Source: Pseudoxanthomonas helianthi (GTDB taxonomy: Bacteria; Pseudomonadota; Gammaproteobacteria; Xanthomonadales; Xanthomonadaceae). From it: DNA of 64,000 nt. The DNA is taken from positions 434,001-498,000 of the forward strand of contig NZ_JAGKTC010000003.1 of NCBI RefSeq assembly GCF_017939625.1, written 5' to 3'. Below, piece after piece: positions 1 to 10,036 of the stretch. Each line of letters opens with the position of its first letter. The first letter of the stretch is position 1. The notes under the pieces are model-generated. The model ran no database searches. It saw only the letters and a program-made list of their open reading frames with translations, and was not told the DNA's origin. Both the position numbers and the translations under genes were made by a program.

Positions 1-1502
<1,502 letters not shown>

Positions 1503-1612
1503 TGCGTATTCGCGTGGCGCTTTCGTCGTTGCGGAAGGCCGATTGTCGCAAGCGTCGCAGCGCAAGTGGAGCCTTGACATGAGTGGCCAGCTCGCATCCG
1601 GGCTTGGCTTGC

Positions 1613-1720
1613 GTAGAGTCGAGCTTGCTCGACTACTCTTGCCTCTCAGGATTGCCGGACAAAAAGCAGTCGAGCAAGCTCGACTCTACAAAAGCGTTCG
1701 CGACCAAGGCCGCTTCCACA
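1613..1720. repeat. Composite palindromic repeat, SMAG/REP-like, copy 1
   Basis: Two perfect 22-base inverted arms at 1613-1634 and 1668-1689 begin GTAGAGTCGAGCTTGC, and each arm is itself palindromic around GAGCTTGCTC. The GTAG end resembles the SMAG elements of Stenotrophomonas. Directly beside it, 1697-1720 carries the reverse complement of a TGTGGAAGC...TTGGTCGCGAA half-element. The same two modules recur in reverse orientation at 51027-51145. The element fills the gap between tex and the protease gene. Confidence 0.85.
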
Positions 1721-1728
1721 GGAACAAA

Positions 1729-4191
1729 TCAGGTCGAGCCGAGCATCCGCATCAGGTTCGGCAGTCCCTTGCCCTGCATGTAGCCATCGCGTCCCAGGTC
1801 CGTGCAGTTGTCCAGCACGATGCGCTTGACCCGGTCGGGGAAGCCGATGAATTCGCGTCGCGCCGACAGGAAGCTGGCCACCACGCCGGACACGTGCGGC
1901 GCGGCCATGCTGGTGCCGCTCATCTCGACCATCCAGGTTTCCGGCTTGGCCAAATGGAAGCCATGGTGCGCGGAGACGATCTTCTCGCCCGGCGCGACCA
2001 CGTCCGGCTTCTGCCGGCCGTCGGCGGTCGGCCCGCGCGAGGAGAAATACGACACGCCGTAATTGTGCGGACTGCTCTTGTGCACCGAACCGACCGCGAT
2101 GGCGTCCTCCAGATTGGCCGGGTCGCCGATGCTCAGGTCCATGTTGGTCGGATACGCCTCGCCGTCGCCCTGCACCAGGTAGGCCAGGCCTTCGTTGCCT
2201 GCCGCCACCACCACGACCACGCCCTGGCGCCACAGCCGGCGCAGTTCGTTGCACAGCGGCGTGAAGCCGCAACCGTAGCTTTCCGGGTCGAAGTCGCTGC
2301 CCAGGCTCAGGTTGACCCCATGGATCACCAGCTCGCCCGCCTTCTCGTTGATTTCGGCGACCTGTTGCACGGCCTTGATCACCCACGAATCGCGGCCTTC
2401 GCCATCGTCGTTCAGCACTTTGAAGCCGTACAGCTTCGCTTCCGGCGCGACGCCCGAAAACGCCACCTCCTCCGGCGTGCCGTCCGCGCCCGGCAACGGC
2501 GCGCGGCAACTGCCGGCGATGATGCCGGCGACGTGGGTGCCGTGGCCGTCGTGGTCCAGCTTGTGGAAGGCGTCGCCGTCGGCACGGGTCAGTTTCCTTG
2601 GCGCGCCGCGATGGGTGCAGTCCCACTGCGCTTCGACCGTGGCCGGCTTGTCGCGCTGGTTGAAATGCGGATGGTCGGCGCGGATGCCGGTATCCAGCAC
2701 CGCCCAACCGATGCGATTGCCGCCGGCGCGATAGGCATTCTGCGCGGCATCGGCCTGCAACACGCTGCGCGACTGGTTCAACAGTGCGCGCTTGCCGGCA
2801 TCGCGCCACAACCGCTTGAAACTGTATTGGCGATAGTCGTTGCGCAGCGATTCGATCTCGAACCGGGTCAGCCGCGCCGACACGTAACGCTGCAGGCTGT
2901 CTTCCAGGCAGATAGCGTCGTCCAGTTGCTCGCCGGACAGGCCGGTGCTGGCGCCGGCCATCGCGCGGATCCTGGCCAGCAGCGCGGTGCGCGAAGCCTC
3001 GACGTCGCGCTCGCCGGAATGCAGCTTGTCCATCTCGATCAAGGTTTCGTGGCGATAGTCGGGGCCTTGCGACTCCAACTGGTCCGACAGGTCCTTGATC
3101 AACACGGTATTGGAAACCGGCTGGTCGAAACCCGTTCCCACCGCCTGCCGCACGCGTGCGCGCAGCGCCGGGTTCGACAGGTATCCGGACGCCGAATGCG
3201 GCGTGCGCGGGCTTTCCAGGTTGGCCCCGGCGTGCCACACGTTGCTGAAGCGCGTGTCGCCGGCCTTGATGTCGATGTCGTCGCGCAGGTCGCCGTCCAG
3301 CGCGACCGGGTCCGCGCGGTCGGCGACGTTGTGCCAGTGGCGAATGCAGGCCGGGAACGGCAGCTTCTTTTTCTTCAGGCGCTGCTTGAACATGCTGCGC
3401 ACGGCGAACAGGCCCAGCGGCGAACCGATGGTGACGAACAGGGCCACGTCGCAGACCTTGGGATCCATCTTGCGCAGCACTTCGTAGGCGATCATCGAGC
3501 CCTGGCTGTGGGCTACAACCACGAACGGCCCGCCGCCGGCCAGCAGGCGCTCGCGCAGGCTGCGCTCCATCGCCTCGCGCCGCGCCGGCACGAAGAAGAA
3601 GTCGTGCACGTCCTCGAGCAGCGCCGCCGATACCAGGCGCAGCAGCGCTTCGTTGATCTCGTCCAGCAAACCCCGCTTGCGCGTGCCGCCGGCGGCCGGA
3701 CGGTCGGCGCCCATCTCTTTCAGGATGTCCTGCAGCAACTGTTCCTCGCGCGGCGTCTGCGCGATTTCGCTGGCCAGCTGGCGCAGCTCCTTGCGCGGCG
3801 CATGCACGCCCAGCGCGCTGATCACCCGCTGTTCGGCCAGGTTGATGGTCGGGCCCTGGTCGCGATCGTTGCGGGTGCCGGGCTCGGGGGTGGGATAGCG
3901 TTCGCGGTCGACCCAGTAGGCCATGCGCGTGCGCTCGCCCATGTTGCGGCCGAACAACGCCATGTCCCACTGCCCGCGCAACACCTCGGCGGGCGGCTTG
4001 TTGCCGATGCCGTGGATGTAGACCACGGTCTTGGCCTCGCCCTGCGCCATCGCCATGAAGTCGGTCGCGGCGAGCGCTTCCATTTCCGCCGGCCTGGCCG
4101 CGGCGCGTTTGCGGGCTTTCGGCTTCGTCGACTTCTTCGCCGCCTTGGCTGTCTTCGTCGTCTTCGCGACGGTGCGTTTCCGGGTTGCCAT
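1729..4191 (-). CDS. Alpha/beta-hydrolase and subtilisin-like (S8) peptidase fusion
   Basis: This 820-residue protein has two complete catalytic modules. Residues 1-35 are a Lys/Ala/Arg-rich tail, with no signal peptide. Residues 55-340 look like an alpha/beta hydrolase: YIHGIGN (oxyanion loop), AHSQGS with nucleophile Ser229, RADPV with Asp294, and PHSASGY with His332. Residues 490-815 are a subtilase: VLDTGI (Asp500), DGHGTHVAG (His550), AAGNEG (oxyanion Asn666) and GTSMAAP (Ser761). ATG 4191 was chosen over 4242 because GGGAG lies 8 bases upstream. The location is probably cytoplasmic. Family knowledge supports each domain, but the combined function is unknown to me. Confidence 0.85.
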   Translation of the reverse strand: MATRKRTVAKTTKTAKAAKKSTKPKARKRAAARPAEMEALAATDFMAMAQGEAKTVVYIHGIGNKPPAEVLRGQWDMALFGRNMGERTRMAYWVDRERYPTPEPGTRNDRDQGPTINLAEQRVISALGVHAPRKELRQLASEIAQTPREEQLLQDILKEMGADRPAAGGTRKRGLLDEINEALLRLVSAALLEDVHDFFFVPARREAMERSLRERLLAGGGPFVVVAHSQGSMIAYEVLRKMDPKVCDVALFVTIGSPLGLFAVRSMFKQRLKKKKLPFPACIRHWHNVADRADPVALDGDLRDDIDIKAGDTRFSNVWHAGANLESPRTPHSASGYLSNPALRARVRQAVGTGFDQPVSNTVLIKDLSDQLESQGPDYRHETLIEMDKLHSGERDVEASRTALLARIRAMAGASTGLSGEQLDDAICLEDSLQRYVSARLTRFEIESLRNDYRQYSFKRLWRDAGKRALLNQSRSVLQADAAQNAYRAGGNRIGWAVLDTGIRADHPHFNQRDKPATVEAQWDCTHRGAPRKLTRADGDAFHKLDHDGHGTHVAGIIAGSCRAPLPGADGTPEEVAFSGVAPEAKLYGFKVLNDDGEGRDSWVIKAVQQVAEINEKAGELVIHGVNLSLGSDFDPESYGCGFTPLCNELRRLWRQGVVVVVAAGNEGLAYLVQGDGEAYPTNMDLSIGDPANLEDAIAVGSVHKSSPHNYGVSYFSSRGPTADGRQKPDVVAPGEKIVSAHHGFHLAKPETWMVEMSGTSMAAPHVSGVVASFLSARREFIGFPDRVKRIVLDNCTDLGRDGYMQGKGLPNLMRMLGST

Positions 4192-4315
4192 GCGTGTTTG
4201 CTCCCTTTGTTGCCGGCGGTCCGGCGTCCTTTCCCCACTCAAAACGCAAGGCAGCCGCGGAGCCAGCCACGCGGAATGACGGTGAAGCCACGATAACCCC
4301 GTTCAGTCTCCAAAC

Positions 4316-4344
4316 TTGTGACGGCGGTCGCCCGCCCCTACACT
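4316..4344 (+). promoter_or_regulatory. Sigma-70 promoter of ssrA
   Basis: TTGTGA (4316-4321) and TACACT (4339-4344) are separated by exactly 17 bases. The predicted start near 4351 lies about 20 bases before the mature tmRNA 5' end, which fits later trimming by RNase P. Confidence 0.65.
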
Positions 4345-4371
4345 GCCGGGGTCAGCAATGACGACACCCAT

Positions 4372-4724
4372 GGGGCTGCACTGGCTTCGACGGGGGTTGC
4401 GAAATTGCCTGGCGCATGCCGAGGGGGCAGCTTTCCTCGTAAATCCAGCGGCAAACATCTAGTTGCCAACGACGACAACTACGCTCTCGCCGCTTAAGGC
4501 GTAAGCCCCGAACCCACTTGTGCCCGTGCTCGTGGATGTAGGGTCATTATCACGGGGTACAGCCGAGGTGGCCGCCTGTCTGCCCCGGCTGAACTTACAG
4601 GCTGGTCCTCCGATGCGCTTTGCGCACCGTGCTGTCGGGGGGCGAGATCCAACGGTGAGCTAAGCATGTAGTGCCGGGGATGGAGTGCCTTCGGACGCGG
4701 GTTCGACTCCCGCCAGCTCCACCA
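4372..4724 (+). ncRNA. ssrA: Transfer-messenger RNA (tmRNA)
   Basis: The 5' GGGGCTG (4372-4378) pairs with CAGCTCC (4714-4720), followed by ACCA, giving the tRNA-Ala-like acceptor stem. The T-arm GTTCGACTC lies at 4701-4709. The reading frame resumes at GCC 4465 and encodes ANDDNYALAA followed by TAA at 4495-4497. With SmpB, tmRNA rescues stalled ribosomes and tags the unfinished protein for proteolysis. Length is 353 bases, normal for the one-piece form. It is flanked by its own promoter and terminator. smpB is not in the window. Confidence 0.97.
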
Positions 4725-4754
4725 TCCAACTGATAGTCACCTGTCTATCAACCG

Positions 4755-4788
4755 TTCGGGCCGAGGTCACTCTCGGCCCGAATTTTTT
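4755..4788 (+). terminator. Rho-independent terminator of ssrA
   Basis: TTCGGGCCGAG (4755-4765) pairs with CTCGGCCCGAA (4772-4782) and is followed by six T. It begins 30 bases after the tmRNA CCA end. Confidence 0.9.
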
Positions 4789-5053
4789 CGATCATCTGCC
4801 CACCCTATGTCCGCGCGCCTGGCAAGCATCGGCGCCGCGACTTATGATGCGGGCGTCGAAAATGGCAGGCCGGTATCTTGGTGAGCCCCGGCCACTGTTC
4901 GTGACGAACAGGTTTTCCAGCCCGTGATGGGCCGCGGACCGCGACGGAAGCACGCGCCAGTGCTTGCCCGTCGTTGCCGCCTTCTTGGCATCGTTCGAGC
5001 GGATTGAGCGCGTTGCGCCACTTCCTCTCATCGATTGTCCAAGGAGTTCCAAC
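4789..5053. other. Non-coding gap with two inverted repeats
   Basis: No convincing gene is seen. The 17-base palindrome CTGTTCGTGACGAACAG at 4895-4911 and AAGCAC-N6-GTGCTT at 4948-4965 lie 90 to 160 bases before the next start codon. They could be operators of the downstream gene, but that is inference. A minus-strand ORF across the region has no recognisable domain. Confidence 0.4.
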
Positions 5054-5530
5054 GTGCTTACCCATTCCAATCCCTACGTCGCCTTCCTTCCGCTGCTGTC
5101 GCTGTGCGGATGGCTGTTCATGTTCGCCCTGAAACGCCGGAGCCTTTTCATCGGCGACTGCATGGGACTGCTGTATCACCTCGCCCTCGTTCCGGTGGTG
5201 CAATTGCTGCCCGGCGGGGTCGAACTGAAATTCGCGGGTTATCTGTGGCTGTTCTGCGATGCGATGATCGACATGGCTTCGATCAATGGCGCCGGTCACG
5301 ACGCGATATGGAAAGCGCGCATGGCCGTCCATCTGCCCGCGGCCATCTGGATCACCGGGGCTTCGGCCGGCATGAGCGGCGGAGCGTTCTACATCGGGAT
5401 GCTGCTCGGCCCCGGCCTTTTGCTGCACGCCGTTTTCGGGCCGCGAATCCGCAATACCAAGCAGGTACTCGGCGTTTTCGTCATCCCGACGATGGCCGCG
5501 TGGCTGGGATGCGTCGCCTACTGGCTGTGA
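5054..5530 (+). CDS. Small integral membrane protein, unknown function
   Basis: This 158-residue protein is hydrophobic over most of its length, with about four to five membrane segments (for example VAFLPLLSLCGWLFMF and GVFVIPTMAAWLGCVAYW). I do not recognise the family. The GTG start at 5054 was preferred to the upstream ATG at 4964 because AAGGAG sits 7 bases before it and because the membrane segments begin right after it. The gene stands alone between ssrA and a convergent lipoprotein gene, with which it shares a hairpin at 5561-5584. Two palindromes upstream may control it. Confidence 0.65.
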   Translation: MLTHSNPYVAFLPLLSLCGWLFMFALKRRSLFIGDCMGLLYHLALVPVVQLLPGGVELKFAGYLWLFCDAMIDMASINGAGHDAIWKARMAVHLPAAIWITGASAGMSGGAFYIGMLLGPGLLLHAVFGPRIRNTKQVLGVFVIPTMAAWLGCVAYWL

Positions 5531-5560
5531 ACCCGGCAGCTCTCCCGCCGACCAGAAGAA

Positions 5561-5584
5561 AACGGGCCGCTTTCGCGGCCCGTT
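5561..5584. terminator. Shared hairpin terminator between convergent genes
   Basis: AACGGGCCGC and GCGGCCCGTT form a 10-bp stem around TTTC. Short T- or A-rich flanks occur on both sides, so it can serve both the membrane protein gene and the OmpA-type lipoprotein gene. Confidence 0.65.
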
Positions 5585-5607
5585 CTTCGTTGCGGCGATC
5601 GCGTGGA

Positions 5608-6288
5608 TCAGCCCTGCGCGCGCAGCGGTACCACGCGGATCTCGACGCGGCGGTTCAACGCACGGCCGGAGTCGGTGTCGTTGCTGGCGATCGGGCGGGT
5701 TTCGCCGAAGCCGACCAGCTCGAGGCGCGCGCTCTGCACGCCCTGGCCTTCCAGGTAATGGCCGACCGAGGCGGCACGGCGCTCGGAAAGAGCCTGGTTG
5801 GCCGCATCGCTGCCCACGCTGTCGGTATGGCCCGACACTTCCACGATGGTCTGGTTGTATTCGCGCAAGGTGCTGGCCACGTTGTTCAGCGCCGGATAGA
5901 ACTGCGGCTTCAGCTCGGACTTGCCGAAGTCGAAGGTGACGCCGTCGGGCAGGTTCAGCTTGATCACGTCGCCTTCGCGGCTGACGTCGATACCGGTACC
6001 GGCGGTCTGGCGGCGCAGTTCGGCTTCCTGGCGGTCCTGGTAGGCGCCGATGCCGGCACCGGTCAGACCGCCGATGCCCGCACCGACCATCGCGCGCTGG
6101 CGGCGTTCGGTGGCGTTGCCGCCGCTGAGCAGGCCGGCCACCGCGCCGATGCCGGCGCCGATCAGCGCACCGGTGCGGGTTCGGTTGGGATCGTTCGGAT
6201 CGTTGGTCTGGCCGGTGTAGCTGGCGCAGCCGCCGAGGGTGGCGACGGACACTGCGGCAAGCAAGCCGATCTTCAGCGTGGTCTTCAT
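5608..6288 (-). CDS. OmpA-family outer membrane lipoprotein with glycine zipper
   Basis: The 226-residue product has a lipoprotein signal ending in TLGGC (Cys21). Two glycine-zipper segments follow (GALIGAGIGAVAG and AMVGAGIGGLTGAG). The C-terminal OmpA-like peptidoglycan-binding domain spans about residues 110-222 and contains VEVSGHTDSVG, NQALSERRAASV and ALNRRVEI. Such YiaD-type proteins link the outer membrane to the cell wall. ATG 6288 has AAGGAGT at good spacing; a longer ORF back to 6345 lacks one. It appears to be a single-gene unit. Confidence 0.9.
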   Translation of the reverse strand: MKTTLKIGLLAAVSVATLGGCASYTGQTNDPNDPNRTRTGALIGAGIGAVAGLLSGGNATERRQRAMVGAGIGGLTGAGIGAYQDRQEAELRRQTAGTGIDVSREGDVIKLNLPDGVTFDFGKSELKPQFYPALNNVASTLREYNQTIVEVSGHTDSVGSDAANQALSERRAASVGHYLEGQGVQSARLELVGFGETRPIASNDTDSGRALNRRVEIRVVPLRAQG

Positions 6289-6424
6289 GGTGCGACTCCT
6301 TGGGGTGGATGCCCGGCGCGAGGGAACGCCGAAGCTGGGAAGCATTCGCCGCGAAGACTGCCAAGACGAACATGAACGCGATGAAAAGCCGCCATTCCGG
6401 TGCGAACCGCTCCCCCGGCGCCGT

Positions 6425-7921
6425 TCAGCTTTCGGCGGGCAACAGCGCCAATGCGGATTCGGCGTCGAAGGTGCGGTCCCAATCGCCCATCAGCGCCAGG
6501 TACAGCAGCTTGTCGAACTCGCTGCCGAAACGGCGGATGACCGCATCCGGATCGGGCACCAGCTTGGCGTCGGCGATCAGGCCGAAATGGACCCGGTTGT
6601 TGTAGCTGAGGATCGAAATGCCCAGGCCGATCGACCCGGTCTGCGGTACCCAGAACATCAGTTCCCGCAGCTTGCTGCCGCCCAGGTACAGCGGTTGCTG
6701 CGGGCCGGGCACGTTGGTCGCCACTGCCGTGGCCTTGCGGCTGAACAGTTCCAGGGCCACGCCCTGCAATGCTGCCGGGGCCATGCCGAGCGCCGCCAAA
6801 AGCCCAAATGCGACAATGGCTTGGCGAGAATTCTTTAGGTTATTCATGCATTCCGCGACGCGTTCGACCCGGCGTATCGGATTGGGTTCGCCGACCGGCA
6901 ATTCGAGGAAGACCAGACCGAAGTGGTTGCCCAGTTTGCGCGCGTGTTCCAGCGGACGCAGGTTGACCGGCACGGTCGCGCGCAGAGTCACCCCGTCGAT
7001 GTTTTCGCCCCGCTCCAGCAGGTAGTCGCGCAGCGCACCGGCCGCAGCGGCCATCAGCACGTCGTTGACGGTGCAATCGCAGGCGCGGCCGACCGCCTTC
7101 ACCTCGTCCAGATCCAGCGGCTCGGCCCAGGCGACGCGCTTGCTGACCCCCAGCTTGCCGCGCAACAAGGTCGGCGGGTCGTCGGACAGGGCCAATGCAG
7201 CCAACAGTTCGCGGCCGATCTCGCCGCCCTCCTTCGCCAGCATCGTGGCCAGGGTCGGGTCCTGGACCATCTCCATGCCCTTGCCCAGCACCTTGCCGCC
7301 CAGCTTCATGTAGCGGTCGATCGCACCGACCCGGCGCGCGACGCCGGCGCCGTCCTGCTTCAGCCAGGCACTGCCCAGGTCGGCCTGCTTTTCCGGCTTC
7401 CGCTGCACGTCGGTCAGCGACAGCAGCACTTGCACCAGGGCGATGCCATCCGCATAGCTGTGGTGGATGCGCGCGACCACCGCCGAGCCGCCGCCGTATT
7501 TCTCGACCAGGTGGAATTGCCAGAGCGGCTTGGTCTTGTCCAGGGGCGAAGACGCCAACTGGCTGACGAAACGCTCCAGCGCACGCTTTTCCGAACGCGG
7601 ATCGCTGCGCCCCGGCAATGCCGAAATGCGTACGTGCCAGTCGAGGTCGAAATTCGCATCGTCGACCCACGATGCGCCGGCCGGCGTATCGACCGCCTTC
7701 TGCCGGAAGCGCGGATAGGCGAGGAAGCGCTCGCGGATCAGCCGCTTCAGCCGTTCCAGCGTCATCGGCTCGTCCAGCATCAGCACGCCGGTGATCATCA
7801 TCGGGTTGGTCGGCCGCTCCATCCGCAGCCATGCGGTATCGACGCGCGACATCGCTTCGCGCTTGGACCGCCTTTGGCCTTCGCCTGCAGGCCGCTTCGC
7901 GCGCTGTGTGGAAATGGCCAT
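6425..7921 (-). CDS. Wax ester synthase/diacylglycerol acyltransferase-like protein
   Basis: The 498 residues match the WS/DGAT family in length. The active-site motif HHSYADG (HHxxxDG) lies near residue 150. The start of the family, SRVDTAWLRMERPTNPM, follows a basic 23-residue extension. These enzymes join fatty acyl-CoA to alcohols or diacylglycerol to store neutral lipid. ATG 7921 has GGGAGG seven bases upstream, whereas the ATG at 7852 lacks one, so the basic N-terminus is probably real. Substrate specificity cannot be read from sequence. The gene follows a membrane-protein gene on the same strand by 31 bases. Confidence 0.88.
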   Translation of the reverse strand: MAISTQRAKRPAGEGQRRSKREAMSRVDTAWLRMERPTNPMMITGVLMLDEPMTLERLKRLIRERFLAYPRFRQKAVDTPAGASWVDDANFDLDWHVRISALPGRSDPRSEKRALERFVSQLASSPLDKTKPLWQFHLVEKYGGGSAVVARIHHSYADGIALVQVLLSLTDVQRKPEKQADLGSAWLKQDGAGVARRVGAIDRYMKLGGKVLGKGMEMVQDPTLATMLAKEGGEIGRELLAALALSDDPPTLLRGKLGVSKRVAWAEPLDLDEVKAVGRACDCTVNDVLMAAAAGALRDYLLERGENIDGVTLRATVPVNLRPLEHARKLGNHFGLVFLELPVGEPNPIRRVERVAECMNNLKNSRQAIVAFGLLAALGMAPAALQGVALELFSRKATAVATNVPGPQQPLYLGGSKLRELMFWVPQTGSIGLGISILSYNNRVHFGLIADAKLVPDPDAVIRRFGSEFDKLLYLALMGDWDRTFDAESALALLPAES

Positions 7922-7952
7922 CGGTATCCTCCCCGGACTGGCCGTGAGTGAA

Positions 7953-8648
7953 TCATGTTGCGCCGAAGGCGGTCAACGCACGGCCACGACGGACGAGCGC
8001 GCCGTGCAAAGCCAGCAACAGGATCAGCACACCCACTTCTATTTCCCAGACGGACCATGGCACGCCGAACATCGCAGGCAGCACGCGTTCGCCACTGATC
8101 CACCCGCCGTAGAACGCATGATCGAGGAAAGGCACGCCCAGGAGCGGCAACATCGGCAACATCAAGGCCCCGGCCAGCACCGGACCGCGACGCGGTGGCG
8201 CCAAGGCCCGCCAGCAGGCTGCCAGCGGCGGCAAGCACAGCAACGCCACGCTGGCGGTCGCCAGCCAGCGGCTGGAACCTACTGAAGCCAGGTCCCACAG
8301 CATTCTCTCGTCGCCCCCGCCAGCCACGGCGGTAACCAGGCGCATCAGCGGCTTGTTCGAGATGACCAGCGCGAAGCCCCACCAGATCGCGCGTCGGCGC
8401 AACAACAGCGCCATGCCTGTCCACATCAGCACATAGCTCAACAGCGGACCGGCGGCGGTGGTCCAGGGCCAGCGAGCGCCACAGCCGTCGGCGGTCACGA
8501 ACAGGCTCAAGCTCATGCGGCCGACACCGCCGCAAAGCAGCGCCGCGGCCGCATGGTGGGTGAACTCATGGGCGAACGAAGCCAGCCAACCCAAGGCGAC
8601 CAGCGCCGAAAGGTTGCGCGGATCGAAGGAAAAGCGGTATCCGGACAT
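7953..8648 (-). CDS. Multi-spanning membrane protein with HEFTH motif (M50-like)
   Basis: The 231-residue product has an early membrane helix carrying HEFTHH (His27 to His32), like the zinc motif of site-2/M50 proteases, followed by four to five further hydrophobic segments. I do not see a clear NPDG-type second motif. Near residue 77 an L-L-x-P-x-x-D pattern is also lacking, so catalytic activity is uncertain. The start at ATG 8648 has only a poor ribosome site. The gene lies 50 bases after tcdA and just before the acyltransferase gene, all on the minus strand. It may be a relative of M50 peptidases or a metal-binding membrane protein. Confidence 0.65.
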   Translation of the reverse strand: MSGYRFSFDPRNLSALVALGWLASFAHEFTHHAAAALLCGGVGRMSLSLFVTADGCGARWPWTTAAGPLLSYVLMWTGMALLLRRRAIWWGFALVISNKPLMRLVTAVAGGGDERMLWDLASVGSSRWLATASVALLCLPPLAACWRALAPPRRGPVLAGALMLPMLPLLGVPFLDHAFYGGWISGERVLPAMFGVPWSVWEIEVGVLILLLALHGALVRRGRALTAFGAT

Positions 8649-8698
8649 TGCGAAACCCCGCGATGAAAGCGACAGGGATACCGGATCCAGGCGGACGG

Positions 8699-9484
8699 TT
8701 ACGGCTTGCGCAGCAGTTGCAACGCCTTGCCGACCATCGCGAAGGCGAACGCGCCGGTGATGTGGGTGGCCGCGCCAAGGCCGACACCGCAATCCAGCTT
8801 CAACGCCGCGTCGGCGCCCAGCTGCGGACGCAGGCCGCAGACGCTGCCGTCGGCCTGCGGGTATTGCACGTTCTCCAGCGAATACACCGCAGGCACGCCG
8901 AAATAGCGTTGCGGATTCTTCGGGAAGTTGAATTCGCCGCGCAGTTTCTTGCGCACCAGCGCCAGCAACGCGTCGTGCTCGGTACGCGACAGGTCGCGGA
9001 TGCGGATCTGGGTCGGGTCGGTGCGACCGCCGGCCGAACCCGACACGATGATCGGCAGCTTGCGCCGCCGGCACCAGGCGATCATCTCGACCTTGGTGCG
9101 GAAACTGTCGCAGGCATCCAGCACCAGGTCGAAACCGCGGCCCAGCATCTCCTCGAGGTTGCCGGCGGTGACGAATGCGGGCACCGCCTCTGCTTCGATC
9201 AGCGGATTGATCGCACGGCAACGCTCGGAGACGGCTTCGGCCTTGTTGCGCCCGTACTGTCCCTCCAGCGCCGGCAACTGCCGGTTGGTGTTGGACACGC
9301 ACAGGTCGTCCGCGTCGATCAGGCTCAAGTGGCCCACGCCCGAACGCGCCAAGGCTTCGACCACCCACGAGCCAACGCCACCCAGCCCGACCACCGCCAC
9401 GCGCTTGGCGGCGAAGCCCTCGACGGCGCCCTGCCCGTACAGCCGATCGATGCCGGCGAAGCGTTCGCGCAGTTCTTTTTTCAT
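8699..9484 (-). CDS. tcdA: tRNA threonylcarbamoyladenosine dehydratase
   Basis: The 261-residue E1-like protein has the ATP-binding GLGGVGSW motif at residues 33-40. The ThiF-type sequence LIDADDLCVSNTNRQL and a catalytic-cysteine region with SLENVQYP follow. TcdA (CsdL/YgdL) uses ATP to cyclise t6A37 to ct6A in ANN-decoding tRNAs in the cytoplasm. ATG 9484 gives the usual family N-terminus (KKELRERFAGIDRLYG), although no strong ribosome site is visible. It is divergent from the cytochrome gene at 9559, with about 75 bases for both promoters. Confidence 0.92.
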   Translation of the reverse strand: MKKELRERFAGIDRLYGQGAVEGFAAKRVAVVGLGGVGSWVVEALARSGVGHLSLIDADDLCVSNTNRQLPALEGQYGRNKAEAVSERCRAINPLIEAEAVPAFVTAGNLEEMLGRGFDLVLDACDSFRTKVEMIAWCRRRKLPIIVSGSAGGRTDPTQIRIRDLSRTEHDALLALVRKKLRGEFNFPKNPQRYFGVPAVYSLENVQYPQADGSVCGLRPQLGADAALKLDCGVGLGAATHITGAFAFAMVGKALQLLRKP

Positions 9485-9558
9485 CGGCGAATTGTACCCG
9501 TGGCGGATACCGTGACGGCCGTCGTACCATGGGCCTTCCAACACAAGGAGCCCGCCGC

Positions 9559-10002
9559 ATGGCCAGCGAAACGCCCGTCACCGCCAAGAAGTCGAACGCT
9601 TCCCGCTATCTGTTCCTGTTCCTGCTCGGCCTGGTGGTCGGCGCGGTGGGCACCGTGTTCGCGATGCGAGCGATCCAGGCACGGCAGGATCCGTTCCCGC
9701 ACAGCGTGATGCACGTGATGGGCAAGCAGATGGACCTGCTGGATGCGACGGTGAAGAGCAACCGCTGCGCCGCCACCGATACCGTGCCCTATGCGCGCAC
9801 CCTGCGGGCGATGGGCAACGACCTGGAAATCGCCTTCCCCAGTCTTGCCGAAGACCAGCGTTTTGTTGCCCATGCCAGCGACTTCCGCGGCAAGCTCGAC
9901 GCGGCGCTGGCCGCGCCGCCGACCGACTGCGCCGCCGCCACCGCGATGGCCAAGCAGATCGGCGGTGCCTGCAAGGCCTGCCACCAGGATTTCCGCAACT
10001 GA
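9559..10002 (+). CDS. Membrane-anchored cytochrome c'-like (class II) protein
   Basis: The 147-residue protein has one N-terminal membrane segment (YLFLFLLGLVVGAVGTVFAM) and a C-terminal heme-binding motif CKACH at residues 138-142. The heme motif near the C-terminus of a helical domain is typical of cytochrome c' proteins. The heme domain should face the periplasm. AAGGAG lies 8 bases before ATG 9559, so the ATG at 9529 is not used. Electron partner or gas-binding role is unknown. It ends before a strong hairpin at 10037-10060. Confidence 0.82.
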   Translation: MASETPVTAKKSNASRYLFLFLLGLVVGAVGTVFAMRAIQARQDPFPHSVMHVMGKQMDLLDATVKSNRCAATDTVPYARTLRAMGNDLEIAFPSLAEDQRFVAHASDFRGKLDAALAAPPTDCAAATAMAKQIGGACKACHQDFRN

Positions 10003-10036
10003 TCCACGCGGCGATCACTGAATCGCCACTGACGCG

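Noticed and set aside
4372-5053. Genomic island at the tmRNA 3' end
   Set aside because: tmRNA is a common integration site, but there is no integrase and no direct repeat of the 3' end nearby.
4792-5070. Minus-strand ORF in the gap after ssrA
   Set aside because: No recognised domain and no ribosome site; it overlaps the start of the membrane protein gene.
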